The notes under the pieces are model-generated. The model was not told the origin of the DNA and did no database searches. It was given only the letters and a program-made list of their open reading frames with translations. A program made the position numbers and the translations under genes. From Plutella xylostella (taxonomy: Eukaryota > Arthropoda > Insecta > Lepidoptera > Plutellidae), in the NCBI RefSeq assembly GCF_932276165.1, contig NC_063992.1:8194001-8258000 (forward strand): DNA of 64,000 nucleotides, written 5' to 3'. Of the stretch, positions 22,333 through 32,049 are shown piece after piece; position 1 is the stretch's first letter; each line of letters starts with the position of its first letter.

Positions 22333-23307
22333 CTATGCACAACGAAACAGATTGCTCATACTTGTATTAGAATGATTGGACCTTATTTCTCTACGGTAAA
22401 ATTGTCTGAAAGTATCTCCAGAGCGCCAATTACCCTGAGCTAAGATACTATCGAGGGGGAAATTGTCTACCCAGTTTTTTGAAGCCACTGCAGCTCTAAC
22501 GCTTCCAGGCGTGGCTTTTATCCCTGCGTCATTCAGCAATGACTTGACCCAGGTACCAATTATGGTACGGGATGCAGCCTTTGGTATACCTCTTAATGTA
22601 ACAAATAGGTTATTTACATTTCCCCTTCTTTCTTGTGAAACTCTTATAAGAAGTTTAATCCAGTAGATTGGGTTCAATGCCTCACAAGTATCATTATTAA
22701 GCAGCTTCCACCCACACTGTCTGTAATCTGTTGTGTCCGTTTTGGACCCAAACATTGGCCATAACACTATGGAGTCATCCGTGGAGAACATGTGGTTAGA
22801 GTCGATATTTAATAAGGTTAGATCATGAACCCTTCGACCAGAGCAAAGTAATAAGAGGGCAGCCGTGTGGCGAGAAACTTCATACAAACTGTCCTTGTTC
22901 ACCTGTACGGTAGATAGGTATGTAGTTAGTTGCTTCAAATCCCAAATTGGAGGTTTTGTCAACTTAGGCTTTTTAAGGGATATTGCTTTCAGGACCTGCT
23001 TCACTAAACTGTGATTACTTAAAGATCCAGAGCTTTCGGTATTACACATAGTGGATACCACCGACTTATGCAACAATATAGTTTTATATGCTAGTCCTTC
23101 CTTTTGGTATAGATCGGATAGATATCTTGCTAAATCTGAACCCGTGGGGCAGTTCATGTCGACTCCATTATCTTTTATCCAATTACACCAGCGCCCCCAA
23201 GCGCTTTTATACGTTTTTAAGGTAGAGTCCCGCCACCCAGACTTGAGAAGGTTCTTCTGTTCATCTGACCACTCTGTTAGATTCCGAGACCACCCCCACA
23301 TTTCCAT
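22333..23307 (-). CDS. DIRS-A tyrosine recombinase
   Basis: 324 residues from the ATG at 23307, the usual size for DIRS recombinases. It catalyses strand exchange that inserts the circular cDNA. Residues 25-110 are the SAM-like core-binding domain (DSTLKTYKSAWGRWCNWI). The catalytic domain follows: Arg159 in CSGRRVHDLTLL, a second Arg271 in PGSVRAAVAS, Trp294 in GNWRSGDTF, and the nucleophile Tyr304 in RQFYRRE. The usual His three residues before the second Arg is Gly here (GSVR). The start overlaps the last 31 bases of the RT frame in another phase, so translation probably needs re-initiation. The frame stays open far upstream, but that part only shadows the RT gene. Confidence 0.9.
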   Translation of the reverse strand: MEMWGWSRNLTEWSDEQKNLLKSGWRDSTLKTYKSAWGRWCNWIKDNGVDMNCPTGSDLARYLSDLYQKEGLAYKTILLHKSVVSTMCNTESSGSLSNHSLVKQVLKAISLKKPKLTKPPIWDLKQLTTYLSTVQVNKDSLYEVSRHTAALLLLCSGRRVHDLTLLNIDSNHMFSTDDSIVLWPMFGSKTDTTDYRQCGWKLLNNDTCEALNPIYWIKLLIRVSQERRGNVNNLFVTLRGIPKAASRTIIGTWVKSLLNDAGIKATPGSVRAAVASKNWVDNFPLDSILAQGNWRSGDTFRQFYRREIRSNHSNTSMSNLFRCA

Positions 23308-25289
23308 ACCTCTAGAGTCATATCTTGTACGTTCGGAGGCGGCAGCGAAGTTGCTATGTCTTTGAGGACTTCTTGAAGGTTCCAAATCGTGTGGGGAGGT
23401 GACAGAGCTCTCCTCTTCAGATCTGCTCGCCAAAATACGCGCTCCCAACGAGGCACAACTAGGAGATAAGTTCCTTTCGCCATATTCATGTGTTGCAATA
23501 CCTTCGGAACCAGACATGGAGGAGGAAACACCCAAGCGAGTTGATAATTCCAAACTTGGCTGAGAGCATCGTGAAATTGCGCTCCTTTGTCCGTCTGATC
23601 CAGCGATGCGTAGGTGGGAACTACATGGGCTTCGCGAGATGCAAATAGGTCGATCTGAGGTTTCCCCCATTTGGAGAATATTACCCCTGTTGCCTGCGGT
23701 AGAAGATGCCACTGAGGCATCTTTTTTAGTCTTGATAAGTGATCCGCTTCGCAATTGTATGTTCCTGGCAGGTAGTAAATCCTGAGATGGATCTGAAATT
23801 GGTCGAGTAATTGATAGATTTGGAATGTTAAGTCCATAAGAGTCACTGAGCGAGTACCTCCTTCGTTTCTCAAGTAAGCTACAACGGTCCGGCTGTCGCT
23901 TTGCAACAGCAACGACGAATGTAGAAGCCCTAGCTGAGGACTCTGTTCCAATACTTTCAGAACTGTCAGGAGCTCTTTCTGATTTCCGTGTAGTGAACTT
24001 TCGGATTTTGCCCACGGACCCGACAGGTTGGTGTTGTTCAGTTTCGCGCCCCACGCTATATCCGAAGCATCGGTCGTAAGGAAGTGAGTCGGTGTTGGCA
24101 TTTGTATTGATGAAGATTGATGGGCATTGCTCAACCACCATCGTAGCTCCTGAATGACCTCGCTTGGAAGGCAAAAGCGGAAAGTTGGATTCTTTGTTCG
24201 TACCCAGTTCAGCATCCTTTGGAGTGAACGAAAGTTTAGACGGCCTCTTGGGATCACGAAGCTGGCGAAATTTAGCATGCCTACCAACACTTCTAGGTTC
24301 TTTAGGTTTGATTGACCTTGGTGCAACATTGTGTTGACCATCCCCAGAATTTTTGTAACCTTCTTTAGGGACTTTTCGTTTTGCCAGGTGTCCCATAAAA
24401 TCCCTAGATACTCGAGGCGTCTCTGTGGCGTTATAATTGACTTCTGGTAATTGATCTGCCAGCCGAGTTTTTCGAGCAACTGTAACACTATGTTCACGTG
24501 ACTTACGAGGGTTTGCTTGTTTTGGTGCGCCACTAAGAAGTCGTCCAGGTAAACAATCAGTCTCACGCCCTTGCTGCGAAGGACTTGTGCTATCCAATTT
24601 GTCAGACTGGCAAAAGCTTTGGGTGCCGAACTTAAGCCAAATGGAAGACACGTCATCTGTAGTAATTCGCCTTCGTACACCAGTCGAAGAAAGCATCTGT
24701 GTCTCGTTCGTATAGGTAGATGGAAATATGCCTGTGATATGTCGACCTTCACAAGCCAGTCGTTCTGTTGTAAAAAGTTTGGAATGCTGTGCATGTTTAT
24801 CAACCGAAATTTTTCTATTATCACATATTGATTGAGAGCCTTGAGGTTGAATATAGGCCTGGTGGTTCCATCGTTTTTTGGGACTAGAAATAGGGTTGAC
24901 AAAAAACTTGGACTTATCTGCACCTTTTCTAAAACTGCTTGATCTTTTAACTTCTGTATTACCTTGTTCATCTCTGGTGATTGAGGAATGTAATATTTGG
25001 ATGGCTCCTGCAAGGCCAGGTTCGGCATCAATAAAGGTGGCTTCCTTACAAATGGTATTTGGTAACCCTGTATCATTTTTAAAATGTAGTTTGGGGCATT
25101 GAGGCTTTTCCACTGATGGATAAAATTCTCCAATTGCCCTGCCCGAAATTCTGTCCAGTCAGAATCTTCTCCTCTTATCATTTTTAGTTCTCTCTCTATA
25201 GGAGGGGGACGCCGACCGCTTGGTTGCTGCTCGGGTATCTGTTCTTCTGTTTTGGTGACCACCTCTTCCCCGAAAGGGCAAGTTGCCAT
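23277..25289 (-). CDS. DIRS-A reverse transcriptase / RNase H / methyltransferase-like protein
   Basis: 670 residues from the ATG at 25289, chosen because upstream codons only overlap gag in a different phase. It copies the element RNA into DNA. RT (about 110-330): FLVPKNDGTTRPIFNL at 134, catalytic Asp183 in VDISQAYFHLP, LPFGLSSAPKAF at 215, YLDD at 247-250, LGILWD at 295. RNase H (about 400-520): DAS at 407, Glu439, Asp465 in LQSDSRTVVAYL, AD at 515. The C-terminal 540-630 (PQIDLFASRE, then VFPPPCLVP and LLVVPRW) matches the Dam-methyltransferase-like domain of DIRS elements; its activity is unproven. It overlaps gag by 131 bases and the recombinase by 31, in different phases. No interruption. 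Confidence 0.93.
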   Translation of the reverse strand: MATCPFGEEVVTKTEEQIPEQQPSGRRPPPIERELKMIRGEDSDWTEFRAGQLENFIHQWKSLNAPNYILKMIQGYQIPFVRKPPLLMPNLALQEPSKYYIPQSPEMNKVIQKLKDQAVLEKVQISPSFLSTLFLVPKNDGTTRPIFNLKALNQYVIIEKFRLINMHSIPNFLQQNDWLVKVDISQAYFHLPIRTRHRCFLRLVYEGELLQMTCLPFGLSSAPKAFASLTNWIAQVLRSKGVRLIVYLDDFLVAHQNKQTLVSHVNIVLQLLEKLGWQINYQKSIITPQRRLEYLGILWDTWQNEKSLKKVTKILGMVNTMLHQGQSNLKNLEVLVGMLNFASFVIPRGRLNFRSLQRMLNWVRTKNPTFRFCLPSEVIQELRWWLSNAHQSSSIQMPTPTHFLTTDASDIAWGAKLNNTNLSGPWAKSESSLHGNQKELLTVLKVLEQSPQLGLLHSSLLLQSDSRTVVAYLRNEGGTRSVTLMDLTFQIYQLLDQFQIHLRIYYLPGTYNCEADHLSRLKKMPQWHLLPQATGVIFSKWGKPQIDLFASREAHVVPTYASLDQTDKGAQFHDALSQVWNYQLAWVFPPPCLVPKVLQHMNMAKGTYLLVVPRWERVFWRADLKRRALSPPHTIWNLQEVLKDIATSLPPPNVQDMTLEVWKCGGGLGI

Positions 25290-26454
25290 GGTTTGCGCCC
25301 CTTTGATTACCACTGCTGTTTGGTCCTTGCGCAGGACGGTAACGTTGTACACCTTGCGTAGGTGGGTAGTATGTATTGCCTTGCGCAGGCATACTATTTT
25401 TTGCGTTATAGCCTTGCGCAGGCATCGCATATGAATAAGCTGACCCCTGCGCGGGGCGCCGATTATTGCCACTTGAGCCTGCTTGCGCAGCTGAGGCAGT
25501 GGGATTTGATTTATGGGTCCAAAAAGTCTTTCTGACTCCCCCGGCCTTTTCCAGAGCCGTAGTGAAAGCCTGAGGTTCAAACAGGTTCGTACACGACGGA
25601 GGAACTTTCTTTAAGGTTGACCTTACCAGGGGGTCTTTGACATGTTTTAAGATGGTATCTCGCCTCTGCTGTACTATGTCCGCCCTATGTCCGCAGACCA
25701 TTTGCAATGCGTCAGTAGTTACCTTAAAAAAGTCTCCTTTCAGGAATATTGACTCGAGCTTGTCCTTAACGTCAGTGGAACTGACCAGGTCGGAATCTTG
25801 GTTCCATTTAATAAATTCACGCAATCCATTCTCTAAAGACTCTCTCTGCTTCAATAATGCGAAGGTTAAGGCTGCGAAACTCTTTTCCATGTAAGCAGCA
25901 TTCTTAGAGGACTCATATGCCTTGACTTCGTCGTTAGTTTCTAATTCGACAAAGCCTGGGGAGTGAAGGTACGTTTTTTCCACCTCAGAGAACCGTACAT
26001 CACTCCAAGTCTGATCTTCAAATCTCTGCAGGCTTTTAAGCGATTCAACATAACCCACTGGTGTTTTAGGTACTGTAGGTGCCTTTAATGTTGTTTCTAG
26101 GCTGATATTAAAGTCAGGTTTATTAGTTAACGGTACATCAGGTTGATGTCCGTTGAAACTTTCATTTATAGGAGAGTTAGTGATATTCTCATCATGAAAT
26201 TCCTGAATCTCAGAAGGCTGTGAATTTGGTCTGTAAAAAAGGCTGCGGAGATCGTGTACTTGCCTCGAAAGTCTTTTAATAGCCTTGTTCGACCGACGTT
26301 GTTCCTTTCGCCATCTTCGTTTTTTCTTTTTGGGAGAGGATTCATCAGATGAAGTGGTCGAACTAGAGTCGTCAGAGCTACTCATTTTATCATCGTTGTA
26401 TTGATTTGGGGCTTGGTCACCATCCCCAGATTGGATCTCATTATTGTCACACAT
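25159..26454 (-). CDS. DIRS-A Gag-like nucleic-acid-binding protein
   Basis: 431 residues. The first ORF of the element, presumably the particle or RNA-binding protein. The N terminus is acidic and serine-rich (SSSDDSSSTTSSDESS), followed by a lysine/arginine block (PKKKKRRWRKEQRRSNKA) and a short amphipathic stretch that could form a coiled coil (residues 50-75). The centre is globular with no motif I can name. Residues about 330-395 contain PAQG repeats (MPAQGYN, MPAQGNT, RPAQGPN), and the C terminus is Arg/Gly-rich (FRGRGGHQNRR, then KNDKRRRF), as in RNA-binding tails. DIRS Gag proteins are poorly conserved; the assignment rests on position and composition. Confidence 0.85.
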   Translation of the reverse strand: MCDNNEIQSGDGDQAPNQYNDDKMSSSDDSSSTTSSDESSPKKKKRRWRKEQRRSNKAIKRLSRQVHDLRSLFYRPNSQPSEIQEFHDENITNSPINESFNGHQPDVPLTNKPDFNISLETTLKAPTVPKTPVGYVESLKSLQRFEDQTWSDVRFSEVEKTYLHSPGFVELETNDEVKAYESSKNAAYMEKSFAALTFALLKQRESLENGLREFIKWNQDSDLVSSTDVKDKLESIFLKGDFFKVTTDALQMVCGHRADIVQQRRDTILKHVKDPLVRSTLKKVPPSCTNLFEPQAFTTALEKAGGVRKTFWTHKSNPTASAAQAGSSGNNRRPAQGSAYSYAMPAQGYNAKNSMPAQGNTYYPPTQGVQRYRPAQGPNSSGNQRGANHGNLPFRGRGGHQNRRTDTRAATKRSASPSYRERTKNDKRRRF

Positions 26455-26517
26455 CTTTGCCTAAAAACAAAATCCTACATATCTGTGTACATTAACATTA
26501 ATTATTAGATGCACATC

Positions 26518-26893
26518 TTAAGAAAAAATGGGCATAGTAACAGTGTGCTAAGTTGCACGACCGAAATCGGGCAACTTATTGAGTAATATGCTGAAAAATA
26601 CATACCAGAAAAATAAAAGAAAAATGGGCATAGTAACAGTGTGCTAAGTTGCACGACCGAAATCGGGCAACTTAATGAGTAATATGCTGAAACACACATA
26701 CCAGAAAATAAAAGAAAAAATGAGCATAGTAACAGTGTGCTAAGTTGCACGACCGAAATCGAGCAACTTAATGAGTAAATATGCTGAAAAATACATGCCA
26801 GAAAATAAAAGAAAAAATGGGCATAGTAACAGTGTGCTAAGTTGCACGACCGAAATCGGGCAACTTAATGAGTCAGATGCTGAAATACACATG
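26518..26893 (-). repeat. DIRS-A leader: four 96-bp tandem repeats with a stem-loop
   Basis: Four copies at a 96-97 bp period lie between the ITR and gag. The landmark TAAGTTGC starts at 26549, 26645, 26741 and 26838. Each copy contains TAAGTTGC, then ACGACCGAAATCGG, then GCAACTTA: an 8-bp stem with an inner CCG/CGG stem. Unit sequences differ at only a few positions. In the transcript they would form four similar hairpins upstream of gag. An 81-codon frame across them is a by-product of the repeat. Confidence 0.85.
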
Positions 26894-27084
26894 AAAAACT
26901 GACAAATAAACACTTTTTTAGAAATAATAACAGGTAAAAATTTCGAACGGAAAAACCGTTAAAAAATTTCAAATAAAGAAAATAAAATTCTTACATAAAC
27001 ACGATGTCTTACGGTCGATATGAAAAAATATTTTTAAGCGTAGCGCTGCTCAAAGTCGACCGCACGCGCCGGGAACTCGGACGC

Positions 27085-27239
27085 CAATGAGGCAAGCGCC
27101 GCGCGTCGGCCCTTATATAGCCGAGCGCCGGCCTGCCATGCGGTGGAGGAAGGAGTAAAACGTGTGCAAACAGGTAACAAAAACACGATTTAGGGAAAAC
27201 GGAAGTGCCGCTCTCATTATATGTATAGGCTTCGAATAG
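27085..27239 (-). repeat. DIRS-A 5' inverted terminal repeat
   Basis: 155 bp, an exact complement of 21660-21814. It lies upstream of gag and contains the presumed promoter. Confidence 0.95.
27086..27119 (-). promoter_or_regulatory. DIRS-A core promoter: TATA box and initiator
   Basis: On the minus strand TATATAAG begins at 27119, and an arthropod-type initiator TCATT lies with its A at 27088, 31 bases downstream, the canonical spacing for RNA polymerase II. The predicted start lies 3 bases inside the inner edge of the ITR. Confidence 0.7.
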
Positions 27240-27256
27240 CGTACAGTGTTTAATAT

Positions 27257-28865
27257 AACTTTGATAAAAAAACACACAGCCTAACACACCAACGTTCAAC
27301 CTGTCTCTGCATTTTATGGTAGCTTTTGCAATATATGGATCTGCTTTGTACAAGGGCTATTCTGTTCTATACAAAAAATACTCATCAATCTCTTACAAAG
27401 CCTTTATGAAACTATGAGGGCTTAGGATAAGCTACACGATTGAAGTTTGAAAGGCAAACACATCGAACGATCTAGCCCAAGAGACATGAAAGTTCATTGT
27501 ACGGGGGCGGTATTCAGCATCCTGTGTGGAAATGCCTAGTGCCGAATACTGCCTCAATAGAGACCCTGTAGAACTACGAATTGCACGGAATGGGATGCAA
27601 TTACAAAGTTTTCAACTGGAGTCAACATCCCTGGGTAATATAGGAATGTGAATGCTATTGGGCATCATTGCATTGTTCAGTGAATGAATACCTACGTAAT
27701 TTGGTACGATAGTAGGTACGTAGGTCACCTATGTTAGCAAAAAAATTTTTTTCTTTCTAGACTATCATAGCCTGACCAGAATATTGCAGACTCTATTATT
27801 TTCCGGGCGGACTTTTGTTGTACTCTATTGTCTTAAGGCATTGCGATTCCAACATATCGGAAACCCCTAGTAGTTATAAGGTTCATTATTGGGTGGCACT
27901 CATTTTCATTTGGCAAGATAGGTAATTGATTGAACGGCTCTCCCTATGTTCAATATGTGATTGATGATGGCGGCACCGCCCCCTCCACTAGTGGCATTAT
28001 ATGGTGAAGGGTGAACTGAGGGATTACATTACATGCATAAATTCGCGACTTTTCATCAACGGGGTAATAAGACTCGGACGCTTACTTATGCTTTTACTGT
28101 CACGTTATTGCATGTTGCAATTTTTTTCTCTTAATTCTACACACCAGTTTATCTGAAACATAATTTCAGAATATGGTTTCACATTGATAGCGTCTAGATC
28201 GATGTCAATTTCTAATTGTCTTAATGCAGTAAAAAACTGTTGCTAATTCATTGGGCAGAATATCATTTCCTCAGGAAAGTTTCTTAAGTCGAGCTTTTCA
28301 TGTTATGTTATGTTGTACATAGCTCGTAAATGAACTATACGACTAAATTGAAATAGTTGGTAAACAACTTACCTAATGTTGGTAAAAACTAAAAGTTTTT
28401 TTGTAAGTGGGCACATTTCGAACCTCAAAGCTGAGTAACGCAGCGGATTCGTCAGCCGTTACACATCCGACTTTGTAGCATTTTAATTAGTGCATTCTGA
28501 GTGCTAAATTTAAACTGCATTCAGAATGAGATGTGTGATGTGTGCCATAGTACAGTCATCTGCGCAAGTATCTGAAACAGAGGAATTTGATTGATTTAAA
28601 ATATTGGCCAAGCTGCAAGAAGCAAGTGAGTTAGACTCGCAAACGAAGAGTTCCATACAGTTATCTAGTGTTCATTTTAAATTTAAGCTAGCTAACAAAG
28701 CTTAGTTTTTCATAATATTTGTATTTTAAAAACAATGAAAGAATGGTGGTCATTTTACAACGAGGAATAAGGTATTTAACCTTTTATACTCTTTTTCGGA
28801 AAAAAGTGAATTTGACAATGTCTGATGTTCGTAAGAGACAGATAATTCTAATTTAATTCTTTCAT
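27257..28865. other. No gene seen
   Basis: AT-rich flank of DIRS-A. No frame over about 80 codons belongs to it, and no repeat was recognised. Confidence 0.55.
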
Positions 28866-28867
28866 CT

Positions 28868-29128
28868 TTCATGTTTATTTATTTTTTTATACCAGTTTTC
28901 CTGTACCTCCTGTAGGTTGGCTGGTAGAAAATGCTCTTAGCATTAAGCCCACCTTTTGTACATTTATTTTATACTAGGTGTTCCCGCGAGCTTCGCTTCG
29001 CCTTAAAAAGTTTTCCCGCGGGAATTCCGGGATAAAAAGTAGCCTATGTTCTTTCTCAGGCTCTAGACCATATGTATACCAAATTTCATCCAAATCCGTT
29101 CAGTAGTTTTGGCGTGAAAGAGTAACAT

Positions 29129-29163
<35 letters not shown>

Positions 29164-29245
29164 CAGTTACTTTCGCATTTATAATATTAGTTAGGATTAG
29201 GATTAGGATTTGTGCAATAAAGAATTAAATAAATAAATAAATAAT
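28868..29245 (+). repeat. LINE/SINE 3' tail split by a Helitron-like repeat
   Basis: TTTCCTGTACCTCCTGTAGG, TTGGCTGGTAGAAAATGC and CATTAAGCCCACCTTTTGTA make a common lepidopteran retroposon 3' end. After the insert it resumes as TTGTGCAATAAAGAATTAAA and TAAATAAATAAAT. A sister copy without the insert is at 56640-56770. Confidence 0.6.
28974..29196 (-). mobile_element. Helitron-like non-autonomous repeat, copy 2
   Basis: Inverted relative of 2319-2512. On the minus strand it starts TCCTAATCCTAATCCTAACT and ends ACACCTAG, between A (29197) and T (28973). It includes a (GACA)n tract at 29130-29163. No duplication flanks it. It sits inside the retroposon tail at 28868-29245. Confidence 0.6.
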
Positions 29246-29249
29246 TTGT

Positions 29250-31014
29250 CAATTATTTTGACAATGCACAAAAGTGCCATGTGTGTACACGGTGCACATG
29301 ACTGTACCAACAGGGTAACAACATTCGCAGAACTGTTAATTCACCCATATACAGGGTGCTGCATCGTGTGATGTGAGATTGCTACGAATTATTTGGGAGC
29401 TCGTGAGATCGTAATGGTGTTAATTTTAAGCCTGATTGCTTTGTGGAATAGCTTAGATGAGTAACGCTGTAGGGTGTTGGTTGGGTTGAAGCTCAGGATC
29501 TGTGTTTTGGCGATTTAAACTTAAATAATTAATGTAAGTAAGATTAGTTAGTTACTGTTATAAAAAGTTAAAGATGTAGTTTAAAATTTGTTGAATCAAG
29601 AAAATACGACTATTTATTATGCACAATGATAGAAAATTTATTTTATAAATATAAACATAAATTCACCGTATTTTTTGGTTCTAGCTATTGTTAATGTACA
29701 TATTATACTTAAAACTTTAGTTAAGCAAAGCAATAAGTAAAATATGGCACTTAATTAAAACAAGTTTTTATGATCATACTTCTCCGATGGCGGAAGAAGT
29801 CAAGAGTTATTAAATAAATCATAAAAATAACGCCCAAATTATGAAGTGTTTCGGAAAGGAAGACCCTCATAATGAAATTAATGAAGTCGTTCTTGATTTA
29901 CGGCTTAGCTTTATAATTTGAATATCTGGAATATGAATTGGCTTTTGATAATGTAGGAAAACAGTTACCATTGTGTCCCCTGAATTTCATCGTGTCGGCT
30001 TGAATCTTATTAATATTAGTATAATATTTTTTAATAACGATTGACTGGATGGGCTGAAAGAGATGAGTATTATATTATTATAGTAGTATTATGTGTATGA
30101 AAAAAATAATTATAATACTTAATTATAATATTTTTTGCATACAAGCAATTCGTAGTATACCTAGTAAACTTTTACTTATACCGGTAATACACTTATATGT
30201 TTCTTGCTACTATATCACAGCAGGCACCTAATTATATCAAAGTACTTACTTATATTCATTGCGACATATTTATCATCAAGCAAGAGGCGAGCAAATAGTT
30301 GTGATTTATTCCAAGTATTTACCTAATAAATTACGTGGGAGTATAATAAATAGGTAACGAATTTCTTTATGTCGGAACTCTACTACATTATTTGTATTGT
30401 AAGCTTTGTTGTTGATATTAGTGTGATTACTAAGTTATTGTACCATTTCTTTATCAGATGGTTCCTGTCGTGAATGTTCCGCTTGATTGAGAGGTGTAAA
30501 GTATTTTTAAGACACATCGTATAGATTTATATTTTATTTTCTAGGCCTACAAGATTTTCGTGAAGAGAGTTTGCGAATGGACCGTAGTTTATAACAGATA
30601 GTAACGGAATCGAACACATTTTTTGTCGGATGTCGTATTTTACATTCTATCACCATCACACATACATAAACTATATCAATACCACGGATGTACAATACTG
30701 TTTTTTAATTTGGTAATATTTGAAGACCCTAAAAAAGCAAATTTATTGATACTTGTGTTTTTACGTTTCTTTACGCGTACATACTTGTGGCATCGTATAA
30801 TGCTCGGTCTTTGTCAGTCGGTAAAAGAGTAACAGTTAGGAATTAGTTAATTGATTATAGATTTAATTGTTTTGATACCGCGTTAAAACGGAAAACACAC
30901 CAGCCAGCAGGAAGTGAGTCCAGAAATCAGAAATGCGATAGGAGTGGCTTGTGTTACGGGCCAAGAACATAATTATTATGTAGATAAATCATTTTGTGGA
31001 AGTAATGTAGCTGT
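29250..31014. other. No gene seen
   Basis: 1.8 kb of AT-rich DNA. ATACAGGGTGCTGCATCGTG at about 29350 may be a piece of the ACAGGGTG foldback family. No supported gene. Confidence 0.5.
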
Positions 31015-31145
31015 ATATATGCTCTGAAGCTTCGGAAAAATAAAGCTGCAGCGCTAACCACGACTACGACTCTCTCTTGTTGTATTGAGCTCGCCCATTG
31101 GGTCATAACTCTCGTTCGTTCGTTTGTCAATAGAGAGAAACCCCA
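31015..31145 (-). mobile_element. Foldback family M1, copy 5
   Basis: Inverted copy: ACCACGACTACGACTCTCTC in the core and CTCTCGTTCGTTCGTTTGTC, then AATAGAGAGAAACCCCAG, at the right. The left end (CTGAAGCTTCGGAAAAAT) resembles that of copy 4. Confidence 0.6.
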
Positions 31146-31183
31146 GTTAGTAGTTATTACGTGCGAAAAGCATACGAGTCTAA

Positions 31184-31342
31184 GTGCCAATTTCTCCATA
31201 GTCGATTAGAGCGTAACCAGGGAGAAGCGGTTGACTTTTGACATATATATGGAGAAGACGTTTTATTTGATAAGTTTGACAGCGTAAATCAGTATAAATC
31301 AATCCCTGTCGGTTAGATAACCGACTATGGAGAAATTGGCAC
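31184..31342. mobile_element. Foldback (PIF/Harbinger-like MITE)
   Basis: 159 bp with inverted ends GTGCCAATTTCTCCATAGTC and complement, flanked on both sides by TAA (31181-31183 and 31343-31345), the target duplication typical of PIF/Harbinger MITEs. A decayed relative lies at about 10981-11090. Confidence 0.75.
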
Positions 31343-31345
31343 TAA

Positions 31346-32049
31346 ATATTAATTGTAGACATTAACGGTTGCAAAGTAAAATAGTTTGCCACTTCAGAAT
31401 ATGTCCTAAGCTAAGCCTCCACATTTTGGCATTGTACGCAACTGACGCATCACATTCAGTATTCTTTGTATAGAAATTAACACAAGTGCGTCCACTTTAT
31501 CGTCATTGCCGACGCCGTTTCTCCATAAACATTTATGAAAATTCGTTTGGTCCGATACGTACGATACCAATAGGTGCACGCTTAACTTAGCCTTGCCGAA
31601 TGGTTTACATCGAAGGGTAGTACACCCTCCGGCCGGCATGATTGTCTTTCATATCTTACTTTACCTACGATAAGTAAACTGCGTATTAGTGGAAGTCCTT
31701 TAAGTAGTTGTTTTACTTATTACTTAAAGGAGAAATTATTTCATAAAGTACTTTAGTAAAGTCTTTGTGAAACTCAAGGAGTAAGTCAATTTCTATACCG
31801 CACACCACCTACCTCTTGATTTCACAATTTCGACAATCTGATTACTTTATTATTATATCTTGAGTTACGATATTCAATTTCGCGGGTCTGTTTTGTTGGT
31901 TTTCTCTTTTATAAGAAATTGAAATATATTTACCGTTTTTATGATAGACAGAGTATGTATACATACTAATACAGTCAGTAATTTCAATGAATCTAAAATG
32001 TAGGAAACATGATTTCTTTATTTATTCGTATGTATATGCCATATCATCA
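31346..32049. other. No gene seen
   Basis: AT-rich. One 77-codon minus frame (31406-31639) has no recognisable domain. Confidence 0.5.

Larger units (their letters stand above)
21612..27256 (-). mobile_element. DIRS-A: intact DIRS-like tyrosine-recombinase retrotransposon
   Basis: 5.6 kb, transcribed on the minus strand. The order is 5' ITR (27085-27239), leader repeats, Gag, RT/RNase H/methyltransferase-like, tyrosine recombinase, internal complementary region (21850-21950), 3' ITR (21660-21814). This is the DIRS order: such elements integrate as circles through a tyrosine recombinase instead of a DDE integrase, and make no target duplication. The element's ends were placed by comparing both outer junctions with the joined-end sequence kept in the internal region; all share TTAATAT (21612-21618, 27250-27256, complement 21907-21913). 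All three frames are open and both ITRs are identical (155 of 155), so the insertion is recent and may be competent. Confidence 0.92.

Noticed and set aside
23308..25113. A very long minus-strand reading frame (926 codons) beginning upstream of the recombinase
   Set aside because: Only the last 324 codons match a recombinase. The rest lies across the RT gene in another phase and has low-complexity, non-domain sequence.
26505..26750. 81-codon frame with repeated LSTLLLC/SCPISVVQ segments, resembling a membrane protein
   Set aside because: It is simply the translation of the 96-bp leader repeats of DIRS-A.
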